Assembly (NCBI RefSeq): GCF_036108815.1
Contig: NZ_CP107985.1
Coordinates: forward strand, 7,189,501-7,253,500
Length of the DNA stretch: 64,000 nt
From: Streptomyces sp. NBC_00353
GTDB taxonomy: Bacteria; Actinomycetota; Actinomycetes; Streptomycetales; Streptomycetaceae
Direction of reading: 5' to 3'
The number at the start of each line of letters is the position of its first letter. Position 1 is the first letter of the stretch. The translations under genes and the position numbers were made by a program. Below, one piece after another: positions 39,298 to 47,780 of this stretch. Below the pieces are notes generated by a model. It had not been told where the DNA came from, ran no database searches, and saw only the letters and a list, made by a program, of their open reading frames with translations.

Positions 39298-41241
39298 CTA
39301 GAGTCCCTTGGTCGTGATGGTGATGGTGCTGCCCTCGGGAGCCCGGTCGCCGCCGTCGACGGACTGGCTCGCGATCGTGTCGCTGAAGGAGAGGAACGGG
39401 CGGTCGACCTTGACCTCGAAGCCCGCCGCCTTCAGCAGGCGCGTGGCCTCGTCGATGTCCTTGTCGGTGACATCCGGGACATCGATCATCCGCGGGCCCT
39501 TGGAGACGGTGAGCGTGATGGTGTCGCCCTCGGCTGCCCGGGTGCCTCCGCCCGGTGACTGGCGCGCGATGTCGCCCGCGGCCTCGGGCGAATTGACCCG
39601 GCCCGGCAGCACCTCGGCCTTCAGGCCTTCCCCGTCCAGCGCGTCGGTGGCCTCCTGGACCGACAGCCCGGTCAGGTCGGGGACATCGACCGGACTGCCC
39701 TTGCTGACGACCAGGGCGACCGCGGAGTCGGGGTGGCGTTCCGCGCCCGCTCCGGGATCCGTACGGATCACCTGGCCCTGCCCGATGTCCTCGCTGAACT
39801 CCTTGGTGACCATGCCGGGCACCAGGCCCACCTTCTTCAGTGCGCGCCTGGCCTCGGCGAGCCCGGTGCCCCGGACGTCGGGGACCTTCACGATCTCGGG
39901 GCCGCGCGAGAGGACGATCTTCACCGATCCGTTGCCCCGGATGCGGGCGCCCGACTTCGGATCGCTGCCGATGACCTTGCCGCGGTCGACGTTGTCGCTG
40001 TAGGCCCGATCGACGCCCTTCAGCTCGAGACCGGAGTCCGAGAGCCGCTGGCGGGCGGCCTTCTCGGTCTGGCCGAGCAGCGAGGGGACCCGGGTGAACT
40101 GTCCCGAGTTGATGTACCAGACACCGGCGCCGACCCCCAGTACCAGCAGCACGGCGACGATCGCAGCGAGCATCCCGCGGCGGGGACCGCCGTGCCGCGG
40201 CCCACTCCTCGCCGGCTCGGGCGGCAGCGGCGGGGGCATCTCCAGCCGGCTGGTGTGATGGGCGGTGCCCTGGTCGACCGGGAGCACCCGGGGGATCACG
40301 CTCGTCCGGTCCTCGGCATCGTCGTGCGCCTCGGCGAGGGCCTGCGGCGGTACGGCGTCCAGCTGGTTGTCGGTGAGCGCGGCCCGCGCGGTGCGGGCCT
40401 CGGCCAGCAGGGCCACGGCGTCGAACGGACGGGCCTCGGGGTTGCGGGCGGTGGCGTTCGCGACCAGTTCGTCCAGCTCGGTCGCGAGCCCCGGGACGAC
40501 GGCCGACGGCGTCGGCACGTCCTCGTTGAGGTGCTGGTAGATGACCTGGGCGGGGGATTCGCCGGTGTGCGGCTTGGCGCCCGTCAGCATCTCGTACAGC
40601 ACGACACCGCAGGCGTACACATCGGTGCGGGTGTCCGCCGTGCCGTGCTCGATCTGCTCGGGGGCGAGATAGGAGACGGTGCCGAGGACCGTTCCGGTGG
40701 TGTTGGTGTCGGAACCCACGGTCCGTACGAGACCGAAGTCCGCGACCTTGACCCGGCCGTCGTCCCCTATGAGGACGTTCTCCGGCTTCATGTCGCGGTG
40801 CACGAAGCCTGCCCGGTGTGCGGCGCCGAGCGCGGCCAGGACCGGCTCCAGGATGTCCAGCGCGGCTCTCGGCTGCAGGGCGCCGCGCTCACGCAGGACG
40901 TCGCGCAGCGTGCAGCCCGCCACGTACTCCATCGCCAGGTAGACGTACGGCCCCTGGGCGCCCTGGTCGAAGACAGCGACCACATTGGGGTGCGCGAGCC
41001 GGGCCACGGACTTGGCCTCGCGGATGAAACGTTCGACGAACGAGGCGTCGGTTGCGAGGGCCGGGTGCATCACCTTCAGGGCGAGCACCCGGTCGAGCCG
41101 GGTGTCCATGGCCCGGTAGACCGTGGCCATCCCGCCCACGGCGATGCGGGCATCGACGCGGTAGCGGCCGTCGAGCAGCTGCCCGACGATGGGGTCTCCC
41201 CGGCCGAAGGCCGGGGAAGGGTCCTGGAGGGTCGTATCCAC
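39298..41241 (-). CDS. PASTA-domain serine/threonine protein kinase
   Basis: A 647-residue membrane kinase. Kinase domain ~27-290: GGMATVYRA glycine loop, Lys56, catalytic HRDMKPEN (Asp150), DFG 168-170, Thr-rich activation loop (TNTTGTVLGT) and APEQ. A Pro-rich juxtamembrane linker leads to one helix at ~352-375 and four extracellular PASTA repeats (~380-647), which bind muropeptides or lipid II. It would couple cell-wall state to phosphorylation. GTG start. M. tuberculosis PknL lies beside Rv2175c, and an Rv2175c-type protein is encoded 4.3 kb away here, a candidate substrate. Confidence 0.94.
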   Translation of the reverse strand: MDTTLQDPSPAFGRGDPIVGQLLDGRYRVDARIAVGGMATVYRAMDTRLDRVLALKVMHPALATDASFVERFIREAKSVARLAHPNVVAVFDQGAQGPYVYLAMEYVAGCTLRDVLRERGALQPRAALDILEPVLAALGAAHRAGFVHRDMKPENVLIGDDGRVKVADFGLVRTVGSDTNTTGTVLGTVSYLAPEQIEHGTADTRTDVYACGVVLYEMLTGAKPHTGESPAQVIYQHLNEDVPTPSAVVPGLATELDELVANATARNPEARPFDAVALLAEARTARAALTDNQLDAVPPQALAEAHDDAEDRTSVIPRVLPVDQGTAHHTSRLEMPPPLPPEPARSGPRHGGPRRGMLAAIVAVLLVLGVGAGVWYINSGQFTRVPSLLGQTEKAARQRLSDSGLELKGVDRAYSDNVDRGKVIGSDPKSGARIRGNGSVKIVLSRGPEIVKVPDVRGTGLAEARRALKKVGLVPGMVTKEFSEDIGQGQVIRTDPGAGAERHPDSAVALVVSKGSPVDVPDLTGLSVQEATDALDGEGLKAEVLPGRVNSPEAAGDIARQSPGGGTRAAEGDTITLTVSKGPRMIDVPDVTDKDIDEATRLLKAAGFEVKVDRPFLSFSDTIASQSVDGGDRAPEGSTITITTKGL

Positions 41242-41373
41242 GCAAGCGAGTCTACGAGCCGCCGAGGACGTGACCGACTGGCCGGGGCGATCCCGGGGCC
41301 GTACTGCAGCCGAGCCGTGACAGGGAGATGCGCGTCACACGCGTGCGGCGCCAGGCGCGTGCGTACGGGGGGC

Positions 41374-42168
41374 TCAGAACGCGGGCCGCTCCGGGTCCAG
41401 CGCAGCCCGCCCCTCCATCGGTGACGACGCCTCGGCGAAGTGGCGCCGGGGGATCCGGCCCGCGCGGTACGCCAGCCGCCCGCCGTCCACCGCGTGCCGC
41501 ATCGCAGCCGCCATCAGCTCGGGCTCCTGCGCCCGGGTCACCGCCGACGCCAGCATCACCGCCGCGCACCCCAGCTCCATCGCGAGCGCCGCGTCCGATG
41601 CGGTCCCGGCGCCGGCGTCGAGAATCACCGGTACCCGGGCGTGCTCGACGATCAGCTGGAAGTTGTGCGGGTTGCGGATGCCGAGACCGGAGCCGATCGG
41701 GGAGCCGAGCGGCATGATCGCCGCACATCCCACGTCCTCCAGCTTCCGGGCCAGCACCGGGTCGTCATTCGTGTACGGAAGGACGGTGAAACCGTCGTCC
41801 ACCAGCGTCTCCGCGGCGTCCAGCAGTTCGATCGGGTCGGGCAGCAGGGTCCGCTCGTCGGCCACCACCTCCAGCTTGATCCAGTCGGTGCCCAGCGCCT
41901 CGCGGGCCAGCCGCGCGGTCAGCACGGCCTCGCCCGCGGTGAAGCAGCCCGCCGTGTTCGGCAGGACGCGGATCGAGAGCCGCTCCAGCACGGAGAGCAC
42001 CGAACCCTGCACGGTCGGGTCGAGGCGGCGCATCGCGACGGTGGTCAGCTCGGTGCCGGACGCGGTCAGCGAGCGTTCCAGCACGTCGAGGCTGGGTGCC
42101 CCGCCCGTCCCCATGATCAGCCGGGAGCCGAACGTGGTGTCGCCGAGGGTGAAGAGATCGTCGGACAT
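41374..42168 (-). CDS. thiG: Thiazole synthase
   Basis: A 264-residue TIM-barrel enzyme that forms the thiazole phosphate of thiamin from deoxyxylulose phosphate, dehydroglycine and ThiS thiocarboxylate. The Schiff-base lysine is K98 in WIKLEVV; PNTAGC, MPLGSPIGSG and the phosphate-binding DAGAGTASDAA are all present. ATG with GGGAGG upstream, 2 bp after thiS. It is the last gene of the thiO-thiS-thiG operon under a TPP riboswitch. Confidence 0.96.
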   Translation of the reverse strand: MSDDLFTLGDTTFGSRLIMGTGGAPSLDVLERSLTASGTELTTVAMRRLDPTVQGSVLSVLERLSIRVLPNTAGCFTAGEAVLTARLAREALGTDWIKLEVVADERTLLPDPIELLDAAETLVDDGFTVLPYTNDDPVLARKLEDVGCAAIMPLGSPIGSGLGIRNPHNFQLIVEHARVPVILDAGAGTASDAALAMELGCAAVMLASAVTRAQEPELMAAAMRHAVDGGRLAYRAGRIPRRHFAEASSPMEGRAALDPERPAF

Positions 42169-42170
42169 GG

Positions 42171-42389
42171 TCAGCCTCCCTGGACCGCGGTGAGAACTTC
42201 GATCCGGTCGCCGTCGGCGAGCGCCGCGGTGGACCACCGGCTGCGCGGGACGACGGTCTCGTTGACGGCGGCCGCGACGCCCGAGGGTGCCGCGGTGAGC
42301 GCGGCGACGAGGGCTTCCAGGGTGGTACCGGCGGCGATCGAGCGGGGATCACCGTTCACGGACACGGAGAGCGCGATGGAGTCGGTCAT
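42171..42389 (-). CDS. thiS: Sulfur carrier protein ThiS
   Basis: A 72-residue ubiquitin-fold sulfur carrier ending in the required Gly-Gly, which is adenylated and converted to a thiocarboxylate before giving sulfur to ThiG. Typical features: NGDPRSI near the start, the AVNETVVPRSRW strand and DGDRIEVLTAVQGG at the end. Its ATG overlaps the thiO stop by 4 nt. A ThiF-type activating enzyme is not in the window. Confidence 0.95.
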   Translation of the reverse strand: MTDSIALSVSVNGDPRSIAAGTTLEALVAALTAAPSGVAAAVNETVVPRSRWSTAALADGDRIEVLTAVQGG

Positions 42390-43615
42390 GCGGGCTGCTC
42401 CTGACGTGCGGTGGCGGGGGGCGCGGCGGGCGGCGGTACGACGGCGGGCGCGAACCGCCCGGGGGTGAACGGGCGGGCCACGGCGGGCAGCTCGCCGGTG
42501 GTCAGCAGCTCGGCCATGGCGTCACCGGTGACGGGGGTGAGCAGCACCCCGTTGCGGTGGTGGCCGGTGGCGAGATGCAGGCCGGGCAGGGCGGTGGGGC
42601 CGAGCAGCGGGGCGTTGTCGGGGGAGGCGGGGCGCAGGCCGGCCCGGGTCTCGGTGAGCGGCAGTTCGGTGATGCCGGGCACCAGCTCATGGGCGTCGCG
42701 CAGCAGTTCGTACACCCCGCCCGCTGTGACCGTGGTGTCCCAGCCCATCTCCTCGCTGGTGGCGCCGACCACCAGCTCGCCGTTCTCGCGCGGGACGAGA
42801 TAGACGTGGCTGCCGCGGACCACGGCCCGCACGGTCCGGGTGAGGAACGGCGCGTACGCGGCGGGCACGGTCAGCCGCAGCACCTGCCCCTTCACCGGCC
42901 GGACGGGCGGCACGACCTCGTCCGGCAGCCCCGCGAGCCGCCCGCTGAGGCTGCCCGCGGCGAGCACGATCTGGTCGGCTGCGAGCTCCGTGCCGGTTGC
43001 CAGTACGGCCCCGGCGGCCCGGTCCCGTACCACCACCAGGCGTTCCGCCCGGTCGCGGTGGAAGACCACCCCGGTCCGTTCGCAGGCCGTCAGCAGAGCG
43101 GCGGCCAGCCGGCGGGGGTCGACCTGGTGGTCGCCGTCGACCCGCAGACCGCCGCGCACACCCGGCGCCAGCATCGGTTCCAGGCGGCGGCACTCGCGGC
43201 CGGTGAGCCACTCCGACTGCAGCCCCGAACGGTGCTGGAGCGCGTGCAGTTCCCGCAGATGGGCGCGGTCGTCGGAGTCCAGGGCGACCGCGAGGGTGCC
43301 GCAGGCCCGGAAGCCGATGTCCTGGCCGCTCGCCGCCTCCAGCTCGGCCGCGAAGGCCGGGTAGCGCGCGGCGGAGGCGACATTGAGGCCGAGCAGCATC
43401 TGTTCGCCGTAGTGGAGTTCGGTGACGGCGGCGAGCATTCCGGCCGCGACCCGGGCGGCACCGCCGCCCGGGTCGGGGTCGACGACCGCGGTGCGCAGGC
43501 CGCGCTGCGCCGCCCGCCAGGCGGTCACCAGACCGATGATTCCGCCCCCGATGACGAGGACGTCGGATCCGGGTACGTCGGATCCGTCTGCCGAGGTGTT
43601 CCCGGACGATCGCAT
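42386..43615 (-). CDS. thiO: Glycine oxidase ThiO
   Basis: A 409-residue FAD-dependent oxidase of the DAO family that turns glycine into the dehydroglycine (iminoacetate) needed by ThiG. The dinucleotide motif GGGIIGLVTAW comes after a short polar leader; further family stretches are GGLRVDGDHQVDPRRL, the active-site region GSHVYLVPRENGELVVGATSEEMGWD and the C-terminal GHHRNGVLLTPVTGD. ATG with GGGAGGGG inside the 3' part of the TPP riboswitch, so the switch probably hides the ribosome site. The presence of ThiO rather than ThiH fits an aerobe. Confidence 0.94.
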   Translation of the reverse strand: MRSSGNTSADGSDVPGSDVLVIGGGIIGLVTAWRAAQRGLRTAVVDPDPGGGAARVAAGMLAAVTELHYGEQMLLGLNVASAARYPAFAAELEAASGQDIGFRACGTLAVALDSDDRAHLRELHALQHRSGLQSEWLTGRECRRLEPMLAPGVRGGLRVDGDHQVDPRRLAAALLTACERTGVVFHRDRAERLVVVRDRAAGAVLATGTELAADQIVLAAGSLSGRLAGLPDEVVPPVRPVKGQVLRLTVPAAYAPFLTRTVRAVVRGSHVYLVPRENGELVVGATSEEMGWDTTVTAGGVYELLRDAHELVPGITELPLTETRAGLRPASPDNAPLLGPTALPGLHLATGHHRNGVLLTPVTGDAMAELLTTGELPAVARPFTPGRFAPAVVPPPAAPPATARQEQPA

Positions 43616-43630
43616 GGGCGTCCAGCCCCT

Positions 43631-43720
43631 CCCTTCGCCGGCATGACCCGGATCAGGTTCGTACGGTCGGAGGCCGCCCAGCCTCCCTCTCAGCCCGGTG
43701 CGTCCGGGCTCCCGCGAGTG
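43631..43720 (-). promoter_or_regulatory. TPP riboswitch (THI element)
   Basis: On the minus strand, the conserved GGGCTGAGAGGG block, the GAACCTGATCCGGGTCATGCCGGCG region and GAAGGGAGG occur in the canonical order and spacing, ending next to the thiO ribosome site. Thiamin pyrophosphate binding would lower thiO-thiS-thiG expression, most likely by blocking translation. Confidence 0.96.
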
Positions 43721-43776
43721 TCTTACGTTGGCCACCCTAAACCCCGTCACCCGGACCCAGTAAGGGAGCAGCCACC

Positions 43777-44151
43777 GTGGCCCGTTCACTCGACGGACTT
43801 GTCCTCTCGCCGGTCGCCGACCAGGCTCCGGGTCAGGTCGGCACCCGGACCCGCTTCACGTACCACGAGGAGAGGGGCACGATCTGGGCCGATTACGCGG
43901 GCGGGGACGTGGTCCGGGGTCATCTCGTCGGCACCCGCACCGGCGATCGACTCGACTTCCGGTACGTCCAGTTGAAGCAGGACGGAACGACCTCCTCCGG
44001 ACACTGCGTCTCCACCGTCGTCGGCCTTGCGGACGGCCGGGTGCGGCTGGAGGAGCGCTGGGAATGGGAGTCGCAAGAGGGCAGCGGGACGAGTGCGGTC
44101 GAGGAACTCACGGACCTGACGGTTCGTCAGATGCTTAAGGTGGACAGGTGA
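43777..44151 (+). CDS. Small hypothetical protein (beta-barrel-like)
   Basis: A 124-residue protein, predicted mostly beta-strand with alternating hydrophobic residues and several Trp/Tyr positions (RFTYHEERGTIWADY, GDRLDFRYVQL, RVRLEERWEWES), suggesting a small lipocalin- or avidin-like barrel. No signal peptide or membrane segment. GTG start with AAGGGAG. The stop overlaps the start of the FAD reductase gene (GTGA), so the two are translationally coupled and may act together. Function unknown. Confidence 0.8.
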   Translation: MARSLDGLVLSPVADQAPGQVGTRTRFTYHEERGTIWADYAGGDVVRGHLVGTRTGDRLDFRYVQLKQDGTTSSGHCVSTVVGLADGRVRLEERWEWESQEGSGTSAVEELTDLTVRQMLKVDR

Positions 44152-45407
44152 GCGAGCAGCAGACAGAGCAGCCGGCCGGGCGGACAGAGCGCCGCGTCGT
44201 CATCGTCGGTGCGGGCATGGCCGGCGTGCAGACCGCGGTGGCCCTGAGGGAACAGGGCTTCACCGGCCCGGTCACCCTGATCGGCGCCGAACCCCACCAG
44301 CCGTACGACCGGCCTCCGCTGTCCAAGGCGGTGCTGCTCGGCACGGCCGAAGGCTCCGCCTTCGACATCGACTTCGAAGAGCTGGACATCGAGCTGCAAC
44401 TGGGCCGTGACGTCACCGGCGTACGGGCCGACGCGCACGAACTGGACACCCTGGCGGGCCCCGTCCCGTACGACGTCCTGGTCATCGCCTCCGGCGCCGA
44501 ACCGGTGGTGCTGCCCGGCTCCGAGGGGGTACCCGGCGTCCATCTGCTGCGTACCCTCGACGACGCCGCACGGCTGCGGCCGGTCCTCGACCAGCAGCAC
44601 ACCGTCGTGGTCGTAGGCGCGGGCTGGATCGGCGCCGAATTCGCCACCGCAGCCCGCGCCGCGGGCTGTGAGGTCACCGTCGTCGAGGCCGCCGACCGAC
44701 CGCTCGCGGGCGTCCTGCCCGCCGAGGTCGCCGCCCCGATGGCCCGCTGGTACGCGCAGAGCGGCGCCGAGCTCCTCACCGGCGCCCCGGTGGCCCGGAT
44801 CGAGCCCGGCAGCGTGGTCCTCGCGGACGGCCGCACGGTTGCCGCCGGAGCGGTGGTCGTCGGGATCGGCGCCCGGCCCGCCACCGGCTGGCTGGCCGGC
44901 TCCGGCATCGCCCTCGGTCCGGACGGATCGGTGACCGCCGACGCCGAGCTGCGCACCTCGCTGCCCGATGTGTACGCGGTCGGGGACTGCGCGTCCTTCC
45001 CCTCCGCGCGGTACGGCACACGGCTCCTCGTCCACCACTGGGACAACGCCCTCCAAGGGCCGCGGACCGCCGCCGCCAACATCATCGGTGCCGGTGCGGA
45101 CGGGGCGTCGCAGCTCCTGGCCTACGACCCCGTGCCGTACTTCTGGTCCGAGCAGTTCGACCGGTTCGTGCAGTACGCGGGCCATCACGGGGGCGCGGAC
45201 ACCCTGCTCTGGCGCGGTGACCCGGCCGATCCCGCCTGGTCCGTCTGCTGGCTGCGGGACGGCGCGCTGGTCGCCGTCCTCGCCGTCGGCCGGCCGCGCG
45301 ATCTGGCCCAGGGGCGCAAACTCATCGAGGCGGGGGCACGGCTGGATCCGGTGCGGGCGGCCGACCCCGCCGTACCGCTGAAGTCGGCCAGGGCCGATGC
45401 CCTGTAG
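44148..45407 (+). CDS. FAD-dependent NAD(P)H oxidoreductase, ferredoxin reductase type
   Basis: A 419-residue flavoprotein with two Rossmann motifs: GAGMAGVQTA (FAD, ~20) and GAGWIGAEFA (NAD(P), ~160), the ATG-like VGIGARP and the C-terminal AVGDCASFP. It resembles rubredoxin/ferredoxin reductases that feed P450s or dioxygenases. No ferredoxin or P450 gene is next to it; the only coupled gene is the small beta-barrel protein upstream. Electron acceptor unknown. Confidence 0.9.
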   Translation: MSEQQTEQPAGRTERRVVIVGAGMAGVQTAVALREQGFTGPVTLIGAEPHQPYDRPPLSKAVLLGTAEGSAFDIDFEELDIELQLGRDVTGVRADAHELDTLAGPVPYDVLVIASGAEPVVLPGSEGVPGVHLLRTLDDAARLRPVLDQQHTVVVVGAGWIGAEFATAARAAGCEVTVVEAADRPLAGVLPAEVAAPMARWYAQSGAELLTGAPVARIEPGSVVLADGRTVAAGAVVVGIGARPATGWLAGSGIALGPDGSVTADAELRTSLPDVYAVGDCASFPSARYGTRLLVHHWDNALQGPRTAAANIIGAGADGASQLLAYDPVPYFWSEQFDRFVQYAGHHGGADTLLWRGDPADPAWSVCWLRDGALVAVLAVGRPRDLAQGRKLIEAGARLDPVRAADPAVPLKSARADAL

Positions 45408-45511
45408 CGGCGCGCCCGGCGGGGTTCCGGAGCCCTTGCGGGCACTGGGTCGACCCCCGTCCGGTCGGGTCCGGGTACCGACTGTCGGTCCGGGATGGCA
45501 CGCTTGTCTCC

Positions 45512-45877
45512 GTGACCGAGATTGACGCAAAGATTGATGCTCTCGTCCCCGCCTGGCTCCACCTTCCCGACATCGCCGAAATGTTCGATGTCGAGGTGAC
45601 GCGCGTGCGGCAGCTGGTCAAGGAGGGCCAGCTCATCGCCGTACGACGTGGTGAGAACCGGACGCTCCAGGTGCCTGCTGCCTTCATCGACGGCAACAAG
45701 GTGGTCAAGGGCCTCTCCGGCACCCTGACGCTCCTGAGGGACGACGGCTACACCGACGAAGAGATGCTGGAGTGGCTCTTCACCCCCGACCCGACCCTGC
45801 CGGGTACCCCCGCGCAGGCGCTGAGCGAGAATCGCGGCACGGAGGTGAAGCGCCGCGCCCAGGCGCTCGCCGTCTGA
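45512..45877 (+). CDS. Rv2175c-type DNA-binding protein
   Basis: A 121-residue protein with an N-terminal winged-helix/HTH (LPDIAEMFDVEVTRVRQLVKEGQLIAVRRGENRTLQVP, ~18-52) and a C-terminal helical domain (LTLLRDDGYTDEEMLEWLFTPD). This matches M. tuberculosis Rv2175c, a DNA-binding protein phosphorylated by the kinase PknL. GTG start. A hairpin terminator follows. The nearby PASTA kinase makes a kinase-substrate pair plausible; the N-terminal Thr2 or Thr-rich spots could be targets. Confidence 0.9.
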   Translation: MTEIDAKIDALVPAWLHLPDIAEMFDVEVTRVRQLVKEGQLIAVRRGENRTLQVPAAFIDGNKVVKGLSGTLTLLRDDGYTDEEMLEWLFTPDPTLPGTPAQALSENRGTEVKRRAQALAV

Positions 45878-45896
45878 CCGGGACAACCGCACGCGG

Positions 45897-45937
45897 GGTA
45901 CGGGCACGGTCCGTTCCGAACGGCCCGTGCCCGTACC
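45897..45937 (+). terminator. Long hairpin terminator
   Basis: A 13-bp stem (45897-45909 with 45925-45937), one mismatch, then 5 more pairs (45911-45915 with 45919-45923) form a nearly continuous hairpin 19 bp after the Rv2175c-type gene. Confidence 0.85.
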
Positions 45938-46021
45938 TCCGCATCACGCCGTACCTCTGTACCAGCCCGACCGTGTCGTACCGCTGTATTCCGTACAGCT
46001 GTATCAAGGGGGAACCGCGCC

Positions 46022-46675
46022 ATGCCCACGCCTCGCGAGCTGCTGTCCGACGCCCGGCTCTATCTGTGCACGGATGCCCGCAGGCGCCAGGGTGACCTGC
46101 CCGCCTTCCTCGACGCCGTGCTCTCCTCCGGGGTGGACATCGTCCAGCTGCGTGACAAGGGCATGGAGGCGGCCGAGGAACTCGAACACCTGGCGGTCCT
46201 CGCCGACGCCTGCCGGCGCCACGGCAAGCTCCTCGCCGTGAACGACCGGGCCGATGTCGCCCATGCCATCGGGTCCGACGTGCTCCACCTCGGCCAGGGA
46301 GACCTGCCGGTCCCCGCCGCCCGCGCCATCATCGGCGAGGACGTGGTGATCGGCCGCTCCACGCACGCGGAGCCCGAGGTCGACGCCGCCGTCGCGGAGC
46401 CCGGCGTGGACTACTTCTGCACCGGACCCTGCTGGCCCACCCCGACCAAGCCCGGTCGGCACGCCCCCGGCCTCGACCTCGTTCGGTACGCCGCCTCGTT
46501 CGCCCAGTCGCGCCCCTGGTTCGCCATCGGCGGGATCGACGCGGGCAACCTCGACGAGGTGCTGGACGCGGGAGCGCGCAGGGTCGTCGTCGTGCGGGCG
46601 ATCACCGAGGCCGACGATCCGGCGGCGGCCACCGCGGAGCTGGCGAAGCGGATCAGGGCGCGCGCCGACGGCTGA
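46022..46675 (+). CDS. thiE: Thiamine-phosphate synthase
   Basis: A 217-residue TIM barrel that joins the pyrimidine and thiazole halves into thiamin phosphate. Key stretches: VDIVQLRDKG (substrate Gln/Arg/Lys), LAVNDRADVAH, LHLGQGDLP, IGRSTH, GVDYFCTGPCWPTPTKPG and FAIGGID (phosphate binding). ATG with AAGGGGG. Unlike the thiO operon it shows no THI element in its 84-bp leader after the hairpin, so its control differs. Confidence 0.94.
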   Translation: MPTPRELLSDARLYLCTDARRRQGDLPAFLDAVLSSGVDIVQLRDKGMEAAEELEHLAVLADACRRHGKLLAVNDRADVAHAIGSDVLHLGQGDLPVPAARAIIGEDVVIGRSTHAEPEVDAAVAEPGVDYFCTGPCWPTPTKPGRHAPGLDLVRYAASFAQSRPWFAIGGIDAGNLDEVLDAGARRVVVVRAITEADDPAAATAELAKRIRARADG

Positions 46676-46810
46676 CAGGCGCGTCAGGGAAATCACAGAA
46701 CATCCGGAGAACGCCGGAGGACTGTCCGAAGGGTGGACAAACCACCAGTCAATTCGGGCAATTGCCGCTGGTCCGGTTGGGGCACCGCCGCACCCTGGTT
46801 AACCTGCAGT

Positions 46811-47728
46811 ATGGCCCTTGGCACTCCCTCTACCAGGACTGATCACGCACGCACCGTGCGTGAGCTGCTCGCGACCGGCAAGACTTCGTATTCGTTCGAG
46901 TTCTGGGCGCCCAAGACCGAGAAGGGCGAGCGGAATCTCTGGAATGCGCTGCGCCGGGTCGAGGCGGTGGGCCCGAGCTTCGTCTCCGTGACGTACGGGG
47001 CGGGTGGTTCCACCCGGTCCGGGACGGTCAGAGCCACCCAGCAGATCGCTGCCGATTCCACCCTCACCCCGGTCGCGCACCTCACAGCCGTCAACCACTC
47101 CGTCGCCGAGCTGCGCAACATGATCGGGCAGTACGCCGACGCCGGGATCAGGAACATTCTCGCCGTGCGCGGCGACCCGCCGGGCGACCCGATGGGCGAG
47201 TGGGTCGAGCACCCGGAGGGCGTGCGGTACGCCGCCGACCTCGTCCGGCTCATCAAGGAATCCGGCGATTTCTGCGTGGGGGTCGCGGCATTTCCCGAGA
47301 TGCATCCGCGCTCGACCGACTGGGACACCGACATCCGGCATTTCGTGGACAAGTGCCGCGCGGGTGCCGACTATGCGATCACGCAGATGTTCTTCAATCC
47401 GGACGATTATTTGCGGATGCGTGACCGCGTGGTTGCTGCGGGTTGCGACACGCCCGTCATCCCCGAGGTCATGCCGCTCACCAGTGTCAAGCAGTTGGAG
47501 CGGTTTCCGCAGCTCAGCAACGCGACGCTGCCTTCGTCCCTGAAAGACCGCATCCTCGCCGTCAAGGACGACGCAGCCGCTGTACGCTCCATTGGCATCG
47601 AGTTCGCGACGGAGTTCTGCGCGAGGCTGCGCTCCGAGGGTGTGCCCGGACTGCACTTCATTACGCTCAACAACTCGACGGCAACGCTCGAAATCTACGA
47701 GAATCTCGGACTGCACAAGCAGTCGTGA
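46811..47728 (+). CDS. metF: Methylenetetrahydrofolate reductase
   Basis: A 305-residue FAD enzyme that makes 5-methyltetrahydrofolate for methionine synthesis. Family stretches: SFEFWAPKT (catalytic Glu), VSVTYGAGGSTR, AHLTAVNHS, ILAVRGDPPGD, FCVGVAAFPEMHP and ADYAITQMFF. I chose the ATG at 46811; no ribosome site precedes it, so it may be leaderless. The 135 bp upstream hold the promoter; I see no SAM riboswitch there, unlike the class V enzyme at 7.3 kb. Confidence 0.94.
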   Translation: MALGTPSTRTDHARTVRELLATGKTSYSFEFWAPKTEKGERNLWNALRRVEAVGPSFVSVTYGAGGSTRSGTVRATQQIAADSTLTPVAHLTAVNHSVAELRNMIGQYADAGIRNILAVRGDPPGDPMGEWVEHPEGVRYAADLVRLIKESGDFCVGVAAFPEMHPRSTDWDTDIRHFVDKCRAGADYAITQMFFNPDDYLRMRDRVVAAGCDTPVIPEVMPLTSVKQLERFPQLSNATLPSSLKDRILAVKDDAAAVRSIGIEFATEFCARLRSEGVPGLHFITLNNSTATLEIYENLGLHKQS

Positions 47729-47780
47729 CCGGCCGTACCCGCCATGATCCCGGGCGGCGGCCGTAGAAATGGGGGCGGGC

